Origin: Isochrysis galbana
Taxonomy: Eukaryota > Haptophyta > Isochrysidales > Isochrysidaceae
Assembly: GCA_018136815.1 (NCBI GenBank)
Contig: CM030934.1
Location: 1,998,695-2,062,694, forward strand
Direction of reading: 5' to 3'
DNA length: 64,000 nt
The notes beneath the pieces were generated by a model. The model was not told the DNA's origin, did no database searches, and saw nothing but the letters and a program-made list of their open reading frames with translations. The position numbers were made by a program, and so were the translations under genes. Shown here in pieces: positions 9,174 through 21,682 of the stretch (its first letter is position 1; each line of letters opens with the position of its first letter).

Positions 9174-12100
9174 ATGGCTCCCTTCTGGCAGAGCTTGCTC
9201 TCACCGCCCAAGTTCTCCGTTGCGACCATGAGCGCGCTGCACGCGCAGCTCGAACGTGCCAATCCCGTCGGCGAGCGTAGCTCTCAGCCCCTCATCGACG
9301 CTCTACGCACTACCGCAGAGCTGGTTCTGTGGGGGGACCAAAATGAGCCGGAGCTCTTCGAAGCCTTTCTCGAGAAGAACGTCCTAGGCCAGTTCTGGCG
9401 GCTGCTCGAAGGGAGGGAGACGCCGAGCAGCGTCAGGGTGCAGATACTCCAGACGCTCTCCATCCTCATCTCCAACATTGAGGCCGGGCCCTCCATCTAC
9501 TATATTCTCTCCAACGACCATATCAACGAGCTCATCCGCCACCCGTTTGACTTCTCCAACGAGGAGCTGCTCGCGCACTACGTCTCGCTGCTCAAGGTGG
9601 GGCGCTTGGCGCAGAGGGTCGATTGCCGCAGCGGGCGCCATTGCCGCCGTGCCCACCCTTTCTCCAGACGATCTCGCACCAGCAGCGTCCCCCGTGTGGG
9701 CGCACCTGACGAACCATTGCCATGTTCCGTGCAGGCGATTGCTCTACGGCTCGACGAGCACACGGTCCAATTCTTTATTTCAGGAGCCGAGCCTGCGCAT
9801 GGAGAGCGCGAATATCAATCAACTGGTGCGCGCGCCGATAGCGCCTCCTCGACAGCCGTCGGCGACCTCCCCATGGCTGGCGCCTCTACGAGCAGCACGT
9901 CGCCTCCAACGTTGAGCTCGCTACCATCCGACTCGGACGGCGACTCTCCGCCGCCGCCTGCACGGTTCGCGCTCTTCGAGGCAGCTCTGACGCTCTGGAC
10001 GCATGAGGAGCGGATGGTCCGAACGGCTGTTCGAACCATCGTCCTCGCCGTCTGCAAACTTGCCGAGTCTAGAGTCCAGGCTTTCATCAGCTCAAGCCGG
10101 GTCTTACCACAGGTTCGATGTTGCACGGAGAGATCGCGGAGTGGTGTACACGGACCCAGCCTGCAATTGGCTTCGTAAGGCTTCTAGTACCAAGGCTGGC
10201 TCCCGTTGTGACTATTTGATGCGACACGTGGATTCGTCTCATAAGGACGCCAATTGAAGCCCCTCCCCTCCCGCCTGGCTCTCCCCATCGGCGTAGGTCG
10301 TCGTGGCAGCCCTGTGTGCTGAGCACGCAAGGGTCGGGCGTGCGCTGATAAGTTGTGGGCTAGGAAGCTTGGGCAGCGCCGACTTGCGAGACGACGAAAG
10401 CGGCGATGCACGGATAGGCTCGTCTTCTCGGCGCCCGTCGTCTTCTGAGCGAGGTGTGGCAGCACCTCCCGTGTCAATATCCATGGTGGACGAGGCTCTA
10501 CAAGGCTTGCTCGATGAGATATATTTTGTCAATGATCTCCTCGAGGAGTCCCGCCCTCCGCTCGCAGCGTCGCTGGTGTCTGCACTATTGGCTGGGTTTG
10601 TGCTTCCTTTCATGGCGAAACCTCTTGTGCCGGAGGCCGAGCTTGGCGGCTGTCAAGGGCCATCCAGTGTCAACGTTGACTCCAAACAGCGCCGACTTGT
10701 GGATGCTGTCAGGAGTAGTAGTATTTGCCTCGGCGCCTCTGCACCCGAAAGTAGCGACGATCGTGCCAACAGCAGCGCTGCACGCATTTGGGAGATGCTT
10801 TCGCTTCTGCTAATGGCGACGCTGATGAGCACTCTGAGTCATGCTCCACTCCTCAATGTTCTTGCCACACTATTCTTGCATCCATCACTTGAACTGTCCG
10901 CAATCAGCACACCGATCGGGGCTCCCTGTGTGCTACCTCTTTACGATGAGCACGCTCATGAGGCATCGTTGCAGGACGTGCCCTCAGCCCGACACGCGCG
11001 CAAAGAAGACGTGACGTGCATAAAAGACGGCCACAACGTCGCCGTCTCGGAATTGGCCGTAGCTTCTTGTACCTGGAGGCGGGCTGCCGACGGTGCTCAA
11101 GCGGTTGAAGCGGGTACTCGAATTCGACGTGTCGCTCGCAACGACCTTCGTGCCGCGCTCTTCTCGCGCCTCGAATCGGACGACGAGCGGGAGATACTAC
11201 TCTCATCAGCGTGCATTCTTGCGGCCATTCGCTCGCCGGCCGTCCACTCAGACACGCTGCGGCAGGCAAATCTTTTGCCAGTGCGCCGACTGAGAGCCTC
11301 GTGCCTTCTCGAGCGGCTCCTTGCGACAAGAACTCCTGAGCCCGAATGCACAGAGGCATCCCGCCCATCTCGGGATGCGGCTGCGGCGACTACACCCGCA
11401 GGACGACCCGATGTGACAGGCACACCATCAAGAGCGTTGCACACGAACAGCTCCATAACGGAAGCCGATGTCTGTGAGTACAGCGAGGAAGCAGTGGTGG
11501 CCATGCTAAACGTGCTTGCACGTGCCGTCGTTCAACCAATCGACGTCCCTGAGACGAGCTCCCCCGCTGCTTTGCCACTCGACAGAGGTGGCGCAAGTAC
11601 ACGAGGGGCCTCCGACAGAGAAGCTCGCAGCATCGCCCCCGTCCGCCGATTGGTAGTGGTGCAGATTGTCATTGAATTGCTCCTTGAACTCCTTGGCGGT
11701 GCGCAAGGTGGAGCGCCACTTCTCTCGCGACACAGTGCTATGATAGACCGCACCCACGCCGATGCTGCCGTGGTCATTTGCCGCACGCTGAACGGTCCCT
11801 ACGCTTCGGAAATCGGAAATCTGGCCGAGTACGAGTATGCGCAGCTGCCTCGCGCGTGGCAGGAATCTGGTTCCACGTTGCGTCTCTCGGCCGTGCTCGC
11901 GGATCCTAGCCTACTTCTCCCCGTCACAGCAATACCACAGATGCCCCTTGCACGGCGGCACGCTCGCAATGACCTAGAGGCGGTCCGCGTGGCATTGCAG
12001 ACATTCTTGCTCGTCCGTCGGGTGCGTTACGCTCTTCGTTCTGAGCCCGATGACCTCGACATACTTGCACCGCCATCGCCACCCGATTTGCGCCGCGATG

Positions 12101-12732
12101 TGAGGATTCATCTTGACAAATCCTCGCAGCTCCTCCCATGCGAGTTGCGATTGCCGTCTCGCCCAACGGACCTCCCATTGAAGTGTCGGTTGGTCCTGCC
12201 AATGCTTGAGACTACGGGCGGTTCTTCAGACCCGACGATGAGCTGGGCAAAGCGAGGCTTCCTGTTGTTGGTGACGCTACCTACCCTCGGTGAGCTGCCT
12301 CCACCGCCCCCGCCTCTTCAGCCTCCCCCACCCCTAGTCTCGAGTGCTATGGGCAATGGTCGAAGCGCAACTGCCAACCGGAGCGGTAAGGTGTCGCCGC
12401 TCGCACCTGCGAGTGTGAGTGTAACGTCAGCCACCCCGCAAGTGGTGAAGCAGGCAAGCGTGCTGCTTGCTCTGCCACTCAGTGCGTTGCGAGTAGAGCG
12501 ATCGGATCCCGCTGCCGCGAGTCTATCTATAATTCTCACACGCCCGCTCACAGCGCGTGATGGGTGTGGTATTCATCCGCATGGCCAGTCCGGAGTGGAG
12601 CTCGGATTTGGCGAGCCGTGGCGTGCCTCAATTGCCAAGGCGCACCTAGAACGTGCAAGCGGCTCGCTACGAATCGATCAAAGGCGGCGCTTGGAGGCGT
12701 TGCTGGGGGAAGTGGCTCCTTCTAGCTGTTAG
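9174..12732 (+). CDS. CLEC16A: CLEC16A orthologue (FPL-domain protein)
   Basis: Three exons, 9174-9596, 9735-10112 and 10297-12732, join in phase 0 to give about 1078 residues, close to the roughly 1050 of animal CLEC16A. Exon 1 carries the FPL domain (ELVLWGDQNEPELFEAFLEK, QTLSILISNIE, SIYYILSNDHINELI, FDFSNEELLAHYVSLLK). The splice to ALRLDEHTVQFF restores the family pattern. LWTHEERMVRTAVRTIVLAV and the LSHAPLLNVLATLFLHPSLE block follow. The C-terminal half keeps the PH-like region (ARRHARNDLEAVRVALQTFL, HLERASGSLRIDQRRRLEAL). In animals CLEC16A regulates endosome traffic and mitophagy through an E3 ligase complex; a similar endolysosomal role here is inferred. Intron 1 is 138 bp and has no stop, so readthrough would stay in frame. 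Pro/Ser-rich insertions (about residues 160-215, 770-800) are lineage-specific. Confidence 0.9.
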
Positions 12733-13637
12733 CTGCTCGCTGCTCGGAACATTGAGTCACGTGATACGCATTGTAATACTTGTGCTATTCCTGTCCTCAT
12801 GCCGTCAACTAAGTGTATACTCGGTTCATCTATGAGTTCGTCTGCCTCCATTTGGTACCACCTTCCCTACCTCCATTGCACGCCTCGCACTCATAGACGG
12901 GTCGCTCCCTCCCAAAGTTCCTCCGGTTGGTATTCGGTAATCGCTCCCGCTCCAGTTCCCAGCCTCATAAGGTCAATGCACTGGATAGCGCGCAAAAGTA
13001 GCAGTACAAAATCAGGAATGAAAGTAGGCGCCTCTATTCCTATTCCGGATAGACAGCAACGACAAAGCGAATGCATGCGCATGTGGTGCGCTTTTCGCAT
13101 TGTGGCGATGATATCACGCCATCGTACTCGCGCCCCGTGAAAGGAGCGTTATTCGTTGTTGATTCTATTATCGTCGAAATACCACGAACCCATACCAGCA
13201 CCTAGATGTACCTGAGCTTCACGCTTCACTGTGTGGCCGCACGGCGAAGGACCTTGAGATAAGAGCCCGCAGCGACAGGGTCAGGGTCACCGTCCTTCTC
13301 GCTTCGCCATTCGGAGTCGGAGTCCAGCCCCTGTGCATCGTGCATCTTGAAACGGCGTCGGCCGAGGACCCGCCGGCGACCTACTGGCCCCCACGAGACA
13401 TCTTGAGACCGGAGAATGTTTTGGACGAATCTTCCTGCCGTCGGCCGAGGAGAGGCGGACGGAGAGAGAGAGAGAGAGTCTCGCAGAGCAACTGCAGAAC
13501 GAGAAGTCGAAGTCATGCCGGTTTATTACCTTAAACGAGCCAACAATTATAGTAACGGCAAAAACAAAAATTCGAATCGCAAATTTCGAGACCAAAATCT
13601 GCAAACCTGGACTTGAGACCATGGGGAATCCGAATCT
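12733..13637. other. No gene recognised
   Basis: Sequence between CLEC16A and the hAT transposase. Short open frames on both strands carry no recognisable motif. The 5' part of the transposon probably starts within the last few hundred bases, but I could not find its terminus. Confidence 0.35.
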
Positions 13638-15672
13638 GTGTGTCTTGTGCGTCAGCGGCAACACGGGGAACTATTCAATTGTAATTATGAGCGCGTACCT
13701 TACACGAATATTCATGCCTACAGCCTTCAGATGGGCAGGAATACAACATTTATTTGTCCTACCCATAGCTTGGACAATTTCATGAAGAACATTTTCAGCG
13801 ACAAGGTCACGATTCGCGTGAAGAGCCTCAATGACCGGGAATTCCCTTGGAACGAGCCCTTCTTGGCCAAAGCAGCTGGACAGGTTCGAACGGTGGTCAC
13901 GTTCATTACTTCGCATCAAAAGCCGCTGAGTAGATACCGAGAGCTTTGTGAGCTAGTGCCACGTGACCAAAGGCCTGAAGGGGGCATGGAACTGCTCAAG
14001 TCGTGCGAGACACGCTTCGCCTCGACTCTTCTTATGATGATGCGATTCAAAAACGTCCATAGTATTCTCGAGCAACTTGTGATCGATCAACACTATACGG
14101 CATGGGTGGATGCGCTGCCACGTGAAAAACGAGCTAAGGCTGCCGAGTGCAAGCGCATAATTAGGTCTGAGGAAGTGGCCGACGCGATTACCACGGGCGT
14201 TGCAATTCTCGAGCCGGTGTATCGTCTCCTCAGGCTTACAGACGGCAAGCTCGGCGCAAACCTTGGTAAAGTGTATGGTTATTTGCTTCAAATTGATCTG
14301 CATCTGAAGAACAGCTCTATCCCTGGCTTAAGCCCACCGCTTCGGCACAGAATACATGAACTTTTCATGGCCAGGTGGGAGTACCTACACGCCCCAGTGA
14401 TGGCTGCTGCCTACTGCCTTGAACCTGAGTTTTGTCGTCGCAAACACTCGCCGGATGAAATAAAACAGCTAAAGCAGTGCTTGAAGCAAATGGCGACACC
14501 GGAGCACGCGTATGCTGATTTGCTAGGCGATTTAGGGGATTTTCAAGAGGCGCTTGTGAGTGGCTTGCATGATTTGACTGATGAAGTCGCATTCTCTCGG
14601 CGTGCTCAATCGATGGCTTCTTACAAATGGGCAAACATCTACTTGTCCCCTTTCCCTCACCTGCAATGGGCAGCATGTCGGCTCCTAGCGCTTAGTTGCT
14701 CGGCGTCAGCATGTGAGCGCTCATGGTCAGTTGAAGATTGGATTCATTCGAAGAAGAGGAATAGGCTGGGTCAAACCACAGTTGAAATTAACTTCTTAAT
14801 AGTCTCACCGCACACGCGGCCGTGGACCCTCTACTTTCTACTCACGCAGCAAACCTTTCTACACCCCCTCTCTCCCGGCCCTTTCCCCCCCGCCATCAGG
14901 CGACTCCCCCCGTGCACTACTAGGGGGATAGGGGAAAAGGGCTTAGATATGGTCGGTGGCCCGCGCCCCCCCCCGGTGATCCGTTCCCCCCTTCCTCCTA
15001 TGCCTACCGGGCTGGCGGCGTCCTCAGTCCCGACTTCTCCTGTAAACAGGTGCGGGACTTACATATTTTCCGGTGAGCGGAGCCCTCGCTCCGCCCACCC
15101 CCTTCTCCGCGCTCTCTCTCCCCTCTCCTGCAGGCACGCGCGATGGCGCGCCTGCGACAGGCCTGCAGCTGCCTCTGGCGACCCCTGGAGGCTCCTGGAG
15201 GCCAGCTCAGGGGGCAGAGGAGGCTGGGGCTGGGCCCTGGTCTCCCCTGCCTCTCCCTCGCTGGCGCTCCTGGGCCTCAGGGGCCCCCACTCTGCACCTG
15301 TCTGCCTGTCGAACAGGGGGGGAGGGGGGGTTGGAGCGATGGGCTGGCCACGAGGGGCCAGGACGCGCGAATCAGGCGAACCTGTCAGGGAGAGAGTGGG
15401 TCAGCATGGCAGTGGCCTCCTGGCAAGCCATCAGGCATGCCAGGAGAGTGGGTGGTTCCTCCCCCATGGCAGGGGAGGAGTGGAGAGAGGGGGGGGCTCG
15501 TGCCCCCCCATGGGCGAACCAAGTATAAACTTAGTTGCAAACCACAGTTGAAAGGTTGGTCCGATGTCACACCAACCTATTACTGCAGGAATCACTTGAA
15601 GATTGGCATAGCCATGTGTTGCCGTGGGAGTTAGAGATGGTCACCGAAGAACCTGAGGATGATGATGATTAG
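13638..15672 (+). pseudogene. hAT-type transposase split by a retroposon
   Basis: The frame begins inside a hAT-like transposase. CPTHSLDNFMKNIF corresponds to the conserved HxL region after the first catalytic part. RYRELCELVPRDQRPEGGME and KSCETRFASTLLMMMRFKNV follow, then the hAT dimerisation signature SCSASACERSWS near 14695-14730. At 14788 the frame is interrupted by a 750-bp retroposon with a 16-bp target duplication. The reading frame resumes exactly after it (TTVERLVRCHTNLLLQESLE) and ends in a natural acidic tail and stop at 15670-15672. Apart from the insertion the visible frame is open. The N-terminal part (BED finger, first catalytic Asp) is not seen, so the copy may be 5'-truncated or have upstream exons that I could not place. 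Confidence 0.75.
14788..15537 (-). mobile_element. Non-autonomous retroposon inserted in hAT transposase
   Basis: The insert is flanked by a perfect 16-bp duplication, CAAACCACAGTTGAAA, at 14772-14787 and 15538-15553. On the minus strand it starts with CAACTAAGTTTATACTTGGT, the same 5' end as the elements at 45034 and about 45930. Its 5' third is homologous to 45630-45930. It ends with a GTGAGACTATTAAG-type 3' end also found at 6925. It has no reverse transcriptase, so it looks like a deletion derivative of the local LINE family. Confidence 0.8.
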
Positions 15673-16969
15673 TTAGCTTATACTAATATGTTATATCTAC
15701 TTACTATTCTTATAGACATTTAACGCTAACTTGGAGTATTTTTTTTACCTGATGAAAGGCTTTCAAAGGTCCTTTCGTCAGTCGAAGGTCTCCAAAACCT
15801 GACGACCTGAGACCTTTCATCCCATCCGGGGACGGGGGAGGGGGGTGCAGAGGTTCACGCCGAACCACCTCCACCTCCACCACTAGAGTGGGCTTCCACT
15901 CATGCCGAGCGCGCAGCGGGCGGTCGCCGGGCGAGGGGTCCGCGATCGCGGTGTACGCGTCTTGTCTGGGGAATAGAATGGGGAGAGGAGATGGCCCAGT
16001 CAGCACGCCCACAACACAACGCACAGCACATGTCAATCCCGCTACCATCGGCATCTTCGTCGTCAATCGGCGCGCACCACCTTGCAGCTTCAACGACATT
16101 GCTGCACGTGTCGGCGAGAGTTCGACAATGCACACCTCATCCCCCCCCCCCCCCCCCGCGCGCGCGAAAGAGTTATCGTTAATGGCACGGGCTCCGCACA
16201 GTGCCTAAGATGATCGGGGCCTCGATGCCTTCATCTACGGACGAGGAATCAGGCATGCAGAAGACACAGGGATTGAGCACAAATTGATCACACTGACTCT
16301 TGTGGAATACACTGTCTGACAACAAAATGCCTCTCGAGAAATGTCTGCCTCAACATAATTGTAGCACTGAAGACCAACGACGCGAAGAGGGTGCGTGAAT
16401 TGGCTTCACGGAATGGTATGCGCCGACCCACATGGAAGCTGCTCACGCCGGCCAATGCCGGACCCCGATGCCTGCCATGTATATGTAGTACCAACAAGTC
16501 TCGTGACAACACCAAGTGCTAACAGCGCCGAGAAGCCTCCACGCGACATCTCTGCAGAGTCGTCGCTCCCGTTGACCCGCATCTGTTGTCGCCGCACTGC
16601 AACATGAAACTCCAGATGAACGAAAGGCGAATTTGCATTTTGGCTCCCTGGTTGTGTTGGCCTACTGACGCGCCGAGTGACCTGAACTCTCGCTTCACCT
16701 AACGCGCATGGGCAGCTCGCAGCTGGCTCCTCTGCGGGCTGCAGTGTGGATTGGAGACGACCAGTATGCTAAACACCGCTCTTCTCGCGGCCACGATTCC
16801 TGAAGGGCCCAGCGGCTAGGCATGCTTGCGGTCGCGCGCTGCAATGCATCTGTCTTTTACGAATGAAAGTCCACTCAATGCGACAATGCGATTGAGCCAC
16901 GCAGAGGTATTGGAGCCACAGGGGGATGTTGCCAGCCGCCTTCTCTGCACCTTGCTTACAGCCTCTTCA
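15673..16969. other. No gene recognised
   Basis: Mixed composition with a C run near 16141-16156. Overlapping open frames at 15710-16208 on both strands lack known motifs. The first part is AT-rich and may be the 3' end of the hAT element. Confidence 0.35.
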
Positions 16970-18390
16970 TCATGTCGCCTTCTTAGTTCGCCTTGGTGTC
17001 GAGCCGCCTGTGGGGCGGGAGACGCCTGCGCTTCCTGCGCGTGCCAGGCTACCAGCCGTCTGCAGCATGCGCTGTGATGGTGTGCCGACAAGCCATGCCG
17101 CATACCCCGTGCAAAGCAGCAAGAGCATCGACAAGCCGGAGAGAGATCCGGAAAGCATCCATGCAGCAATGCGGTCAGCGTACCACACGAGCGCCACGGC
17201 AAGGATCATCACCGCAGGAAGAAGGAAGCGCTCGCGCACAGGGGATGGTGCCTTGAGCAGCAATGAACCGAGCATCAGCATCGGTGACGTGTTCACGAGC
17301 CAACTGACGAATTGGTCTCCCGAGTCCCGCGCACGAGGTGTTCGCACGGCTGCAGCCTTGGCAATCACCGAAGTTGCGCTGGTAGTCTTTGGGGCAGGCG
17401 GGGGCGTGCTGGCTGCCTTAGGGGCTGGGCTTGCCGCGTTGGATGTGGAACTGGTTGGCTGGCCGGGCGCACTGGCTGGCTCCACATTCACCCCGGCCTC
17501 CTCCCCCTCCTCAGGCGTCGCGTGTGCATGCGAGCAGCGGAGGCGGGTGGCCTCAACTGCCTCAGGTGGTGCAGACTTCCACGCCTCGGCGATGGCCTCT
17601 GCGCTCGCGTCACTGCCTCCCGCATAAGAGCGCGAGAGCGACTTAATTTGGAATTTGTCCTTGCTCCACTCGGTGAGATCGTCTGGTACGTTCTCTTGCG
17701 GTGTGAGGACGAGATGGACTTCTATCGAGGTGCCGGCCTCGAGTGAGCCCGACGCGGGCTTGACGCGATATCGTGTCGGCGCGGTGGTGAGCACTTTGAA
17801 GAGCCTGGCCTCGTTGGAGTCGTTGACCAGCGTAATGGTGCGGTAGCAACTGCGCGAGTCAACAGCGATGAACTCTATGTTGCCGCTTCCTGCGAGAGGG
17901 AAAGTGGGGTAGAGAGATGGAAAGGGAGGTGTGAAAGAAGTGGGTTGGTGGACCCAGACTGGCTGGTCTTGCCGCATGCTGCAGCTGGAGGGGGGCAGAG
18001 AGGGAATAGGAAGTAGAGCAAAGTGCGGTGACATGCCGCTGTGCCCAGCAACACCCGCGGCGCCTTTATCTTCTCCTCCTTCGGCACCACCTTGCCCCCT
18101 ATCTCTTGCCTCCACACCCTATACCCCTCTTCTCTTCCTCTCTCGCCCTCCCTGCGCCCTCACTACCACCACTCTCCATCCCCCTTTCACCATCTCCCTC
18201 CCTCTCCACCTCCCTCGCCGCCCCCCTCCCTCTCATCCCTCTCATACCCCCCCCCCTTCCTTCCCTGATCTCTCTCTCTCTTTCCCCTCCCCTCCCCCCC
18301 CCCCCCCTCCCCCCCTCCCCCTTCCTCCACCCTCCCCCCCGGTAGGTGGGCGAGACACGCACCGCTCTCTCCCTCGACCAGCACTCGCAT
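16970..18390 (-). CDS. VAP-type MSP-domain membrane protein
   Basis: Two exons are proposed: 18390-18363 (MRVLVEGES) and 17889-16970, joined in phase 1 across an intron with a GTGCGT donor and a CTCGCAG acceptor. This gives about 315 residues. Residues 10-100 form a major sperm protein domain of the VAP family (IEFIAVDSRSCYRTITLVND, then LTTAPTRYRVKPASGSLEAG, then a DDLTEWSKDKFQIKS segment). VAPs bind FFAT-motif proteins at ER contact sites. An Ala/Pro-rich linker follows (about 150-200). Two or more hydrophobic helices (LLPAVMILAVALVWYADRI, then LSGLSMLLLLCTGYAAWLVG) and a basic tail (TPRRTKKAT) complete it, instead of the single VAP tail anchor. The start at 18390 is chosen because it directly follows the CT tract and gives a correct splice phase. 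An alternative in-frame start near 18115 would read through the intron. Confidence 0.75.
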
Positions 18391-18556
18391 AGCTGAAGGC
18401 GGGGGGGCGGGCCGGGCGCGGGGGAAATGGAAGAGGCGGGTTGGGCGGGGAGGGGAAAGGAGGGGTTAGGGAGGGAGGAAGGGAGGGGGGGGGGGTTGGA
18501 GGGAGGGAGAGGGAGGGCGGGCGGGGGGGAGAGCGAGAGCGAGAGCGAGAGCGAGC

Positions 18557-18594
<38 letters not shown>

Positions 18595-18629
18595 AGGGAG
18601 GGAGGGAGGGAGGGAGAGAGAGAGAGAGA

Positions 18630-18682
<53 letters not shown>

Positions 18683-19085
18683 GGGGGGAACGAGGAGAGA
18701 GAGGGGGGACACCGCACAGGGAGAGGGGTGCTGGGCGCTCACAAGAAATGGGGAAAAGGGAGGGGGAGGGAGAAGAAGAGAAGGGCGAGGAGAGAGAGAA
18801 AGAGAGGGGGGTGGTAGGGTGGGGTGGGGGGGGAGGTCGCGGGGTGGGGAGAGATCAGGAGAAGAGAAGGGGAGAGTAGGTGACGGTGTACTCCTACGTG
18901 AGAGTGAAACGGGAGGAGAGGAGGTGAGAAGAAGAAGAAGAGAGAGGGAGGGAGGGAGGGAGGGAGAGAGAGAGAGAGAAGAGAGAGAGGGAGAGAGAAG
19001 AGAGAGAGGGAGAGAGAGAGAGAGAGGGAGGGAGAGAGGACGCAGCGGGCAAGTCGAGGGTAAGGAGTAGAAGAGAGAGAGAAGA
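18391..19085 (-). promoter_or_regulatory. CT/GA low-complexity tract upstream of the MSP gene
   Basis: Nearly pure purines on the plus strand, including (GA)n microsatellites at about 18556-18680 and 18930-19030. It is therefore a polypyrimidine tract on the coding strand of the minus-strand MSP gene. It contains no gene. Confidence 0.55.
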
Positions 19086-19659
19086 GTTCCTGTAGTAATT
19101 CTTGGATGTGTGCCGGAGTCATGAGGATGTGGTTGTAGGCTCGGTAGAGAGTAGAAGAGAGCCCTGCTCCAGCTGGTGAGTAGGCTCGTGTATTCTAGTA
19201 GAGTCCGTCTGTTCTACAAGCAAGAGCTAAGGGGGGGCGGGGGGGGGGGGGGGGGTCCCTCGCGCGCGGGGGGGAGGAAGGGGAGCTATCTTTAGATGGT
19301 TCTCGTGTTCGGGGAGAGGACACGTACTCTCACGAACCGCAGCGGCGCCACCTCAGCCCCTCAAGAAGTCAAGAAGCCGTCAGCCGCTGGCGTCGGCGAC
19401 TTTACTAGTAGGTGGTCAAGAAGAAATTACGCGCGGCCACCGTGTGTGTGTGTGGGGGGGGGGGGGCGGGGGCGGGTGAGTACGTAGTTGACGGGTGTTC
19501 CTTGTGGCGCGCCGTGAGTCGGGTGCATTCCCTACATGTAGGGCGGTCAAACAGGGGCTTTTAAACACAAGTAAGGGCTGGGCTGCATTTTTTGACCGTG
19601 GCGCGATGCTGTCGCATTCGCGAGAGATCGACCTCGTCCGCGGCCTTCGACTGTACTCG
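19086..19659. other. No gene recognised
   Basis: G-rich runs at 19230-19255 and 19452-19462, and short open frames without motifs. Confidence 0.4.
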
Positions 19660-19666
19660 TTAGTTG

Positions 19667-21675
19667 TAGCCCGGTCACTCACTCATTATAACCACTATTT
19701 TCCACCTCCCCTGGGTGTCCAAGGATTCCTTAGGGTCCCCCCCTACCTGCCCCGCCAACTCCCTCCGCCCTCCGAACGACCCCCTCCCGCCCCACGAAGG
19801 GCAATGGCGTCGGTGAGGGACCCCCCTTCCTTCCCCCGCGCGTGGCGGTCTATTTTGGGAGATTGAGGGGGGCGCTCACGGGAGGGAATCAGAGTAGTGA
19901 ATGTGGGGCGCATCACTATTAGAAACGCGGAGCTTCCGCGACGTCCGATCGCCCGCGATCGGCCGAAGAATGGCCTGGAGATGGTGGCCATGCAGAGCCT
20001 AGAGCTCCCGCGAGCAGGGTGGGGGGTCAAGGGTAGGTCGCACGCTGGTGCTCAAGGGTCGCACACACTCGTATTGACCCATCCTGGCCCCTCGCACCGC
20101 AGGAATGCCTCGATTCGATCCGGCCCGACGCCCAGGGCCACGGCCCCATTGACGTCGACAAGCGCTCGTTCGGATACGTTGACTTAGAACTCCTCCTGAG
20201 AGCCGAAAGGCGCGACAAGCCGGTCGCGCCCGGGGTGTTCCTGAGATTGATATATAATCCCCAGGTGACCTGGTCTGAGTAAGCATGTTTACGCTCTCCT
20301 TCGCTCCGAAATTTACAGAGCAGGTGTGCATTGTGCTCACTGCCGGCTGCGGCGATTGGCGTAGCTGCAAGGGTGGCATTTGTGAATATGATGCCTGGTG
20401 GGCCACCCAGTATATCTGGATCAACACCAAAGCGCCGCCAGCGCGCTCGATGCTGGCTCAAAGTTGCTGGGCACTCGCGCGTATCACGGCACCGGGACGG
20501 TAGCGTTGAAGCCGGGGGCATGGCGGATTTCGGTGCGGTGCACGCGGCCGGCTGCGGCGATTGGCGTAGCTACAAGGGTGGCATTTGTGAATATGATGCC
20601 TGGTGGGCCACCCAGTATATCTGGATCAACATCAAAACGCCGCCAGCGCGCTCGATGCCGGCTCAAAGTTGGGCACTCGAGCGTATCACGGCACCGGGAC
20701 GGTAGCGTTGAAGCCGGGGGCATGGCGGATTTCGGTGCGGTGCACGCGGCCGGCTGCGGCGATTGGCGTAGCTGCAAGGGTGGCATTTGTGAATATGATG
20801 CCTGGTGGGCCACCCAGTATATCTGGATCAACACCAAAGCGCCGCCAGCGCGCTCGATGCCGGCTCAAAGTTGGACACTCGCGCGTATCACGGCACCGGG
20901 ACGGTAGCGTTGAAGCCGGGGGCATGGCGGATTTCGGTGCGGTGCACGCGGCCCGCTGCGGCGATTGGCGTAGCTGCAAGGGTGGCATTTGTGAATATGA
21001 TGCCTGGTGGGCCACCCAGTATATCTGGATCAACACCAAAGCGCCGCCAGCGCGCTCGATGCCGGCTCAAAGTTGGACACTCGCGCGTATCACGGCACCG
21101 GGACGGTAGCGTTGAAGCCGGGGGCATGGCGGATTTCGGTGCGGTGCACGCGGCCGGCTGCGGCGATTGGCGTAGCTGCAAGGGTGGCATTTGTGAATAT
21201 GATGCTTGGTGGGCCACCGAGTATATCTGGATCAACATCAAAACGCCAGCAGCCCGCCCAGTCTTGGCGCAAAGTTGGGGCTTCTCGTCTCAACAATTGT
21301 AGCGTTTCGAGTGGCTGTTAGTAGTGATGCTCGTGTACATATCGAAGTCAATCGCAATGCGTGTTGATGATCATCAAATGTGTAGAGAAGCACATTTCGT
21401 GGAGTTTGTGAGCTGGCAGAGCTCATGGCTCCGTCACTAGTTGTGCGTGCCTTGCATGAAGGGCATCGGTAAAAATATACCGGAGGGGGCCCGAATACTT
21501 TTTAGCGCTTGGTCTTCAGAGGCTTAAAATTGGCCATTTTTCGAAAATTTTGCCGGAGGACCCCCCGTTTTTTTTGCTGCTCTCTCATACCAGAACCTAT
21601 AGAAAGCTTATTTAGGCCTCCATTTGCCCATTACCGATTTTGCCCTCCGCACCCCCCTAGTGAGTGACCGGGCTA
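19667..21675 (-). mobile_element. Satellite-carrying transposon, copy 1 (E1)
   Basis: The element begins TAGCCCGGTCACTCACT at 19667 and ends with its inverted form at 21675. It is flanked by 7-bp direct repeats, TTAGTTG, at 19660-19666 and 21676-21682. The left arm (19667-20165, arm Y) matches the right arm of copy 2 in reverse. The right arm (about 21300-21675, arm X) matches the left arm of copy 2. The middle is a 202-bp tandem array. There is no transposase gene. The 2009-bp element is non-autonomous; strand is given relative to copy 2. The superfamily is unassigned: 7-bp duplications exclude the usual 8-bp hAT and 2-bp Tc1 patterns. Confidence 0.85.
20346..21285. repeat. 202-bp satellite array inside E1
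   Basis: Units start near 20346, 20550, 20752, 20954 and 21156. They are nearly identical and share words such as GGCATTTGTGAATATGATGC. On the minus strand the unit is homologous to the 204-bp unit of E2: a CCAACTTT...GCGCGCTG core, CACCAGGCA and ACGCCAATCGCCGC in the same order. Confidence 0.9.
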
Positions 21676-21682
21676 TTAGTTG

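Noticed and set aside
9284-9656. Minus-strand frames beneath CLEC16A exon 1
   Set aside because: Shadows of a well-conserved plus-strand gene.
13226-13664. Minus-strand frame upstream of the hAT transposase
   Set aside because: No motif and partly low complexity; nothing supports a gene.
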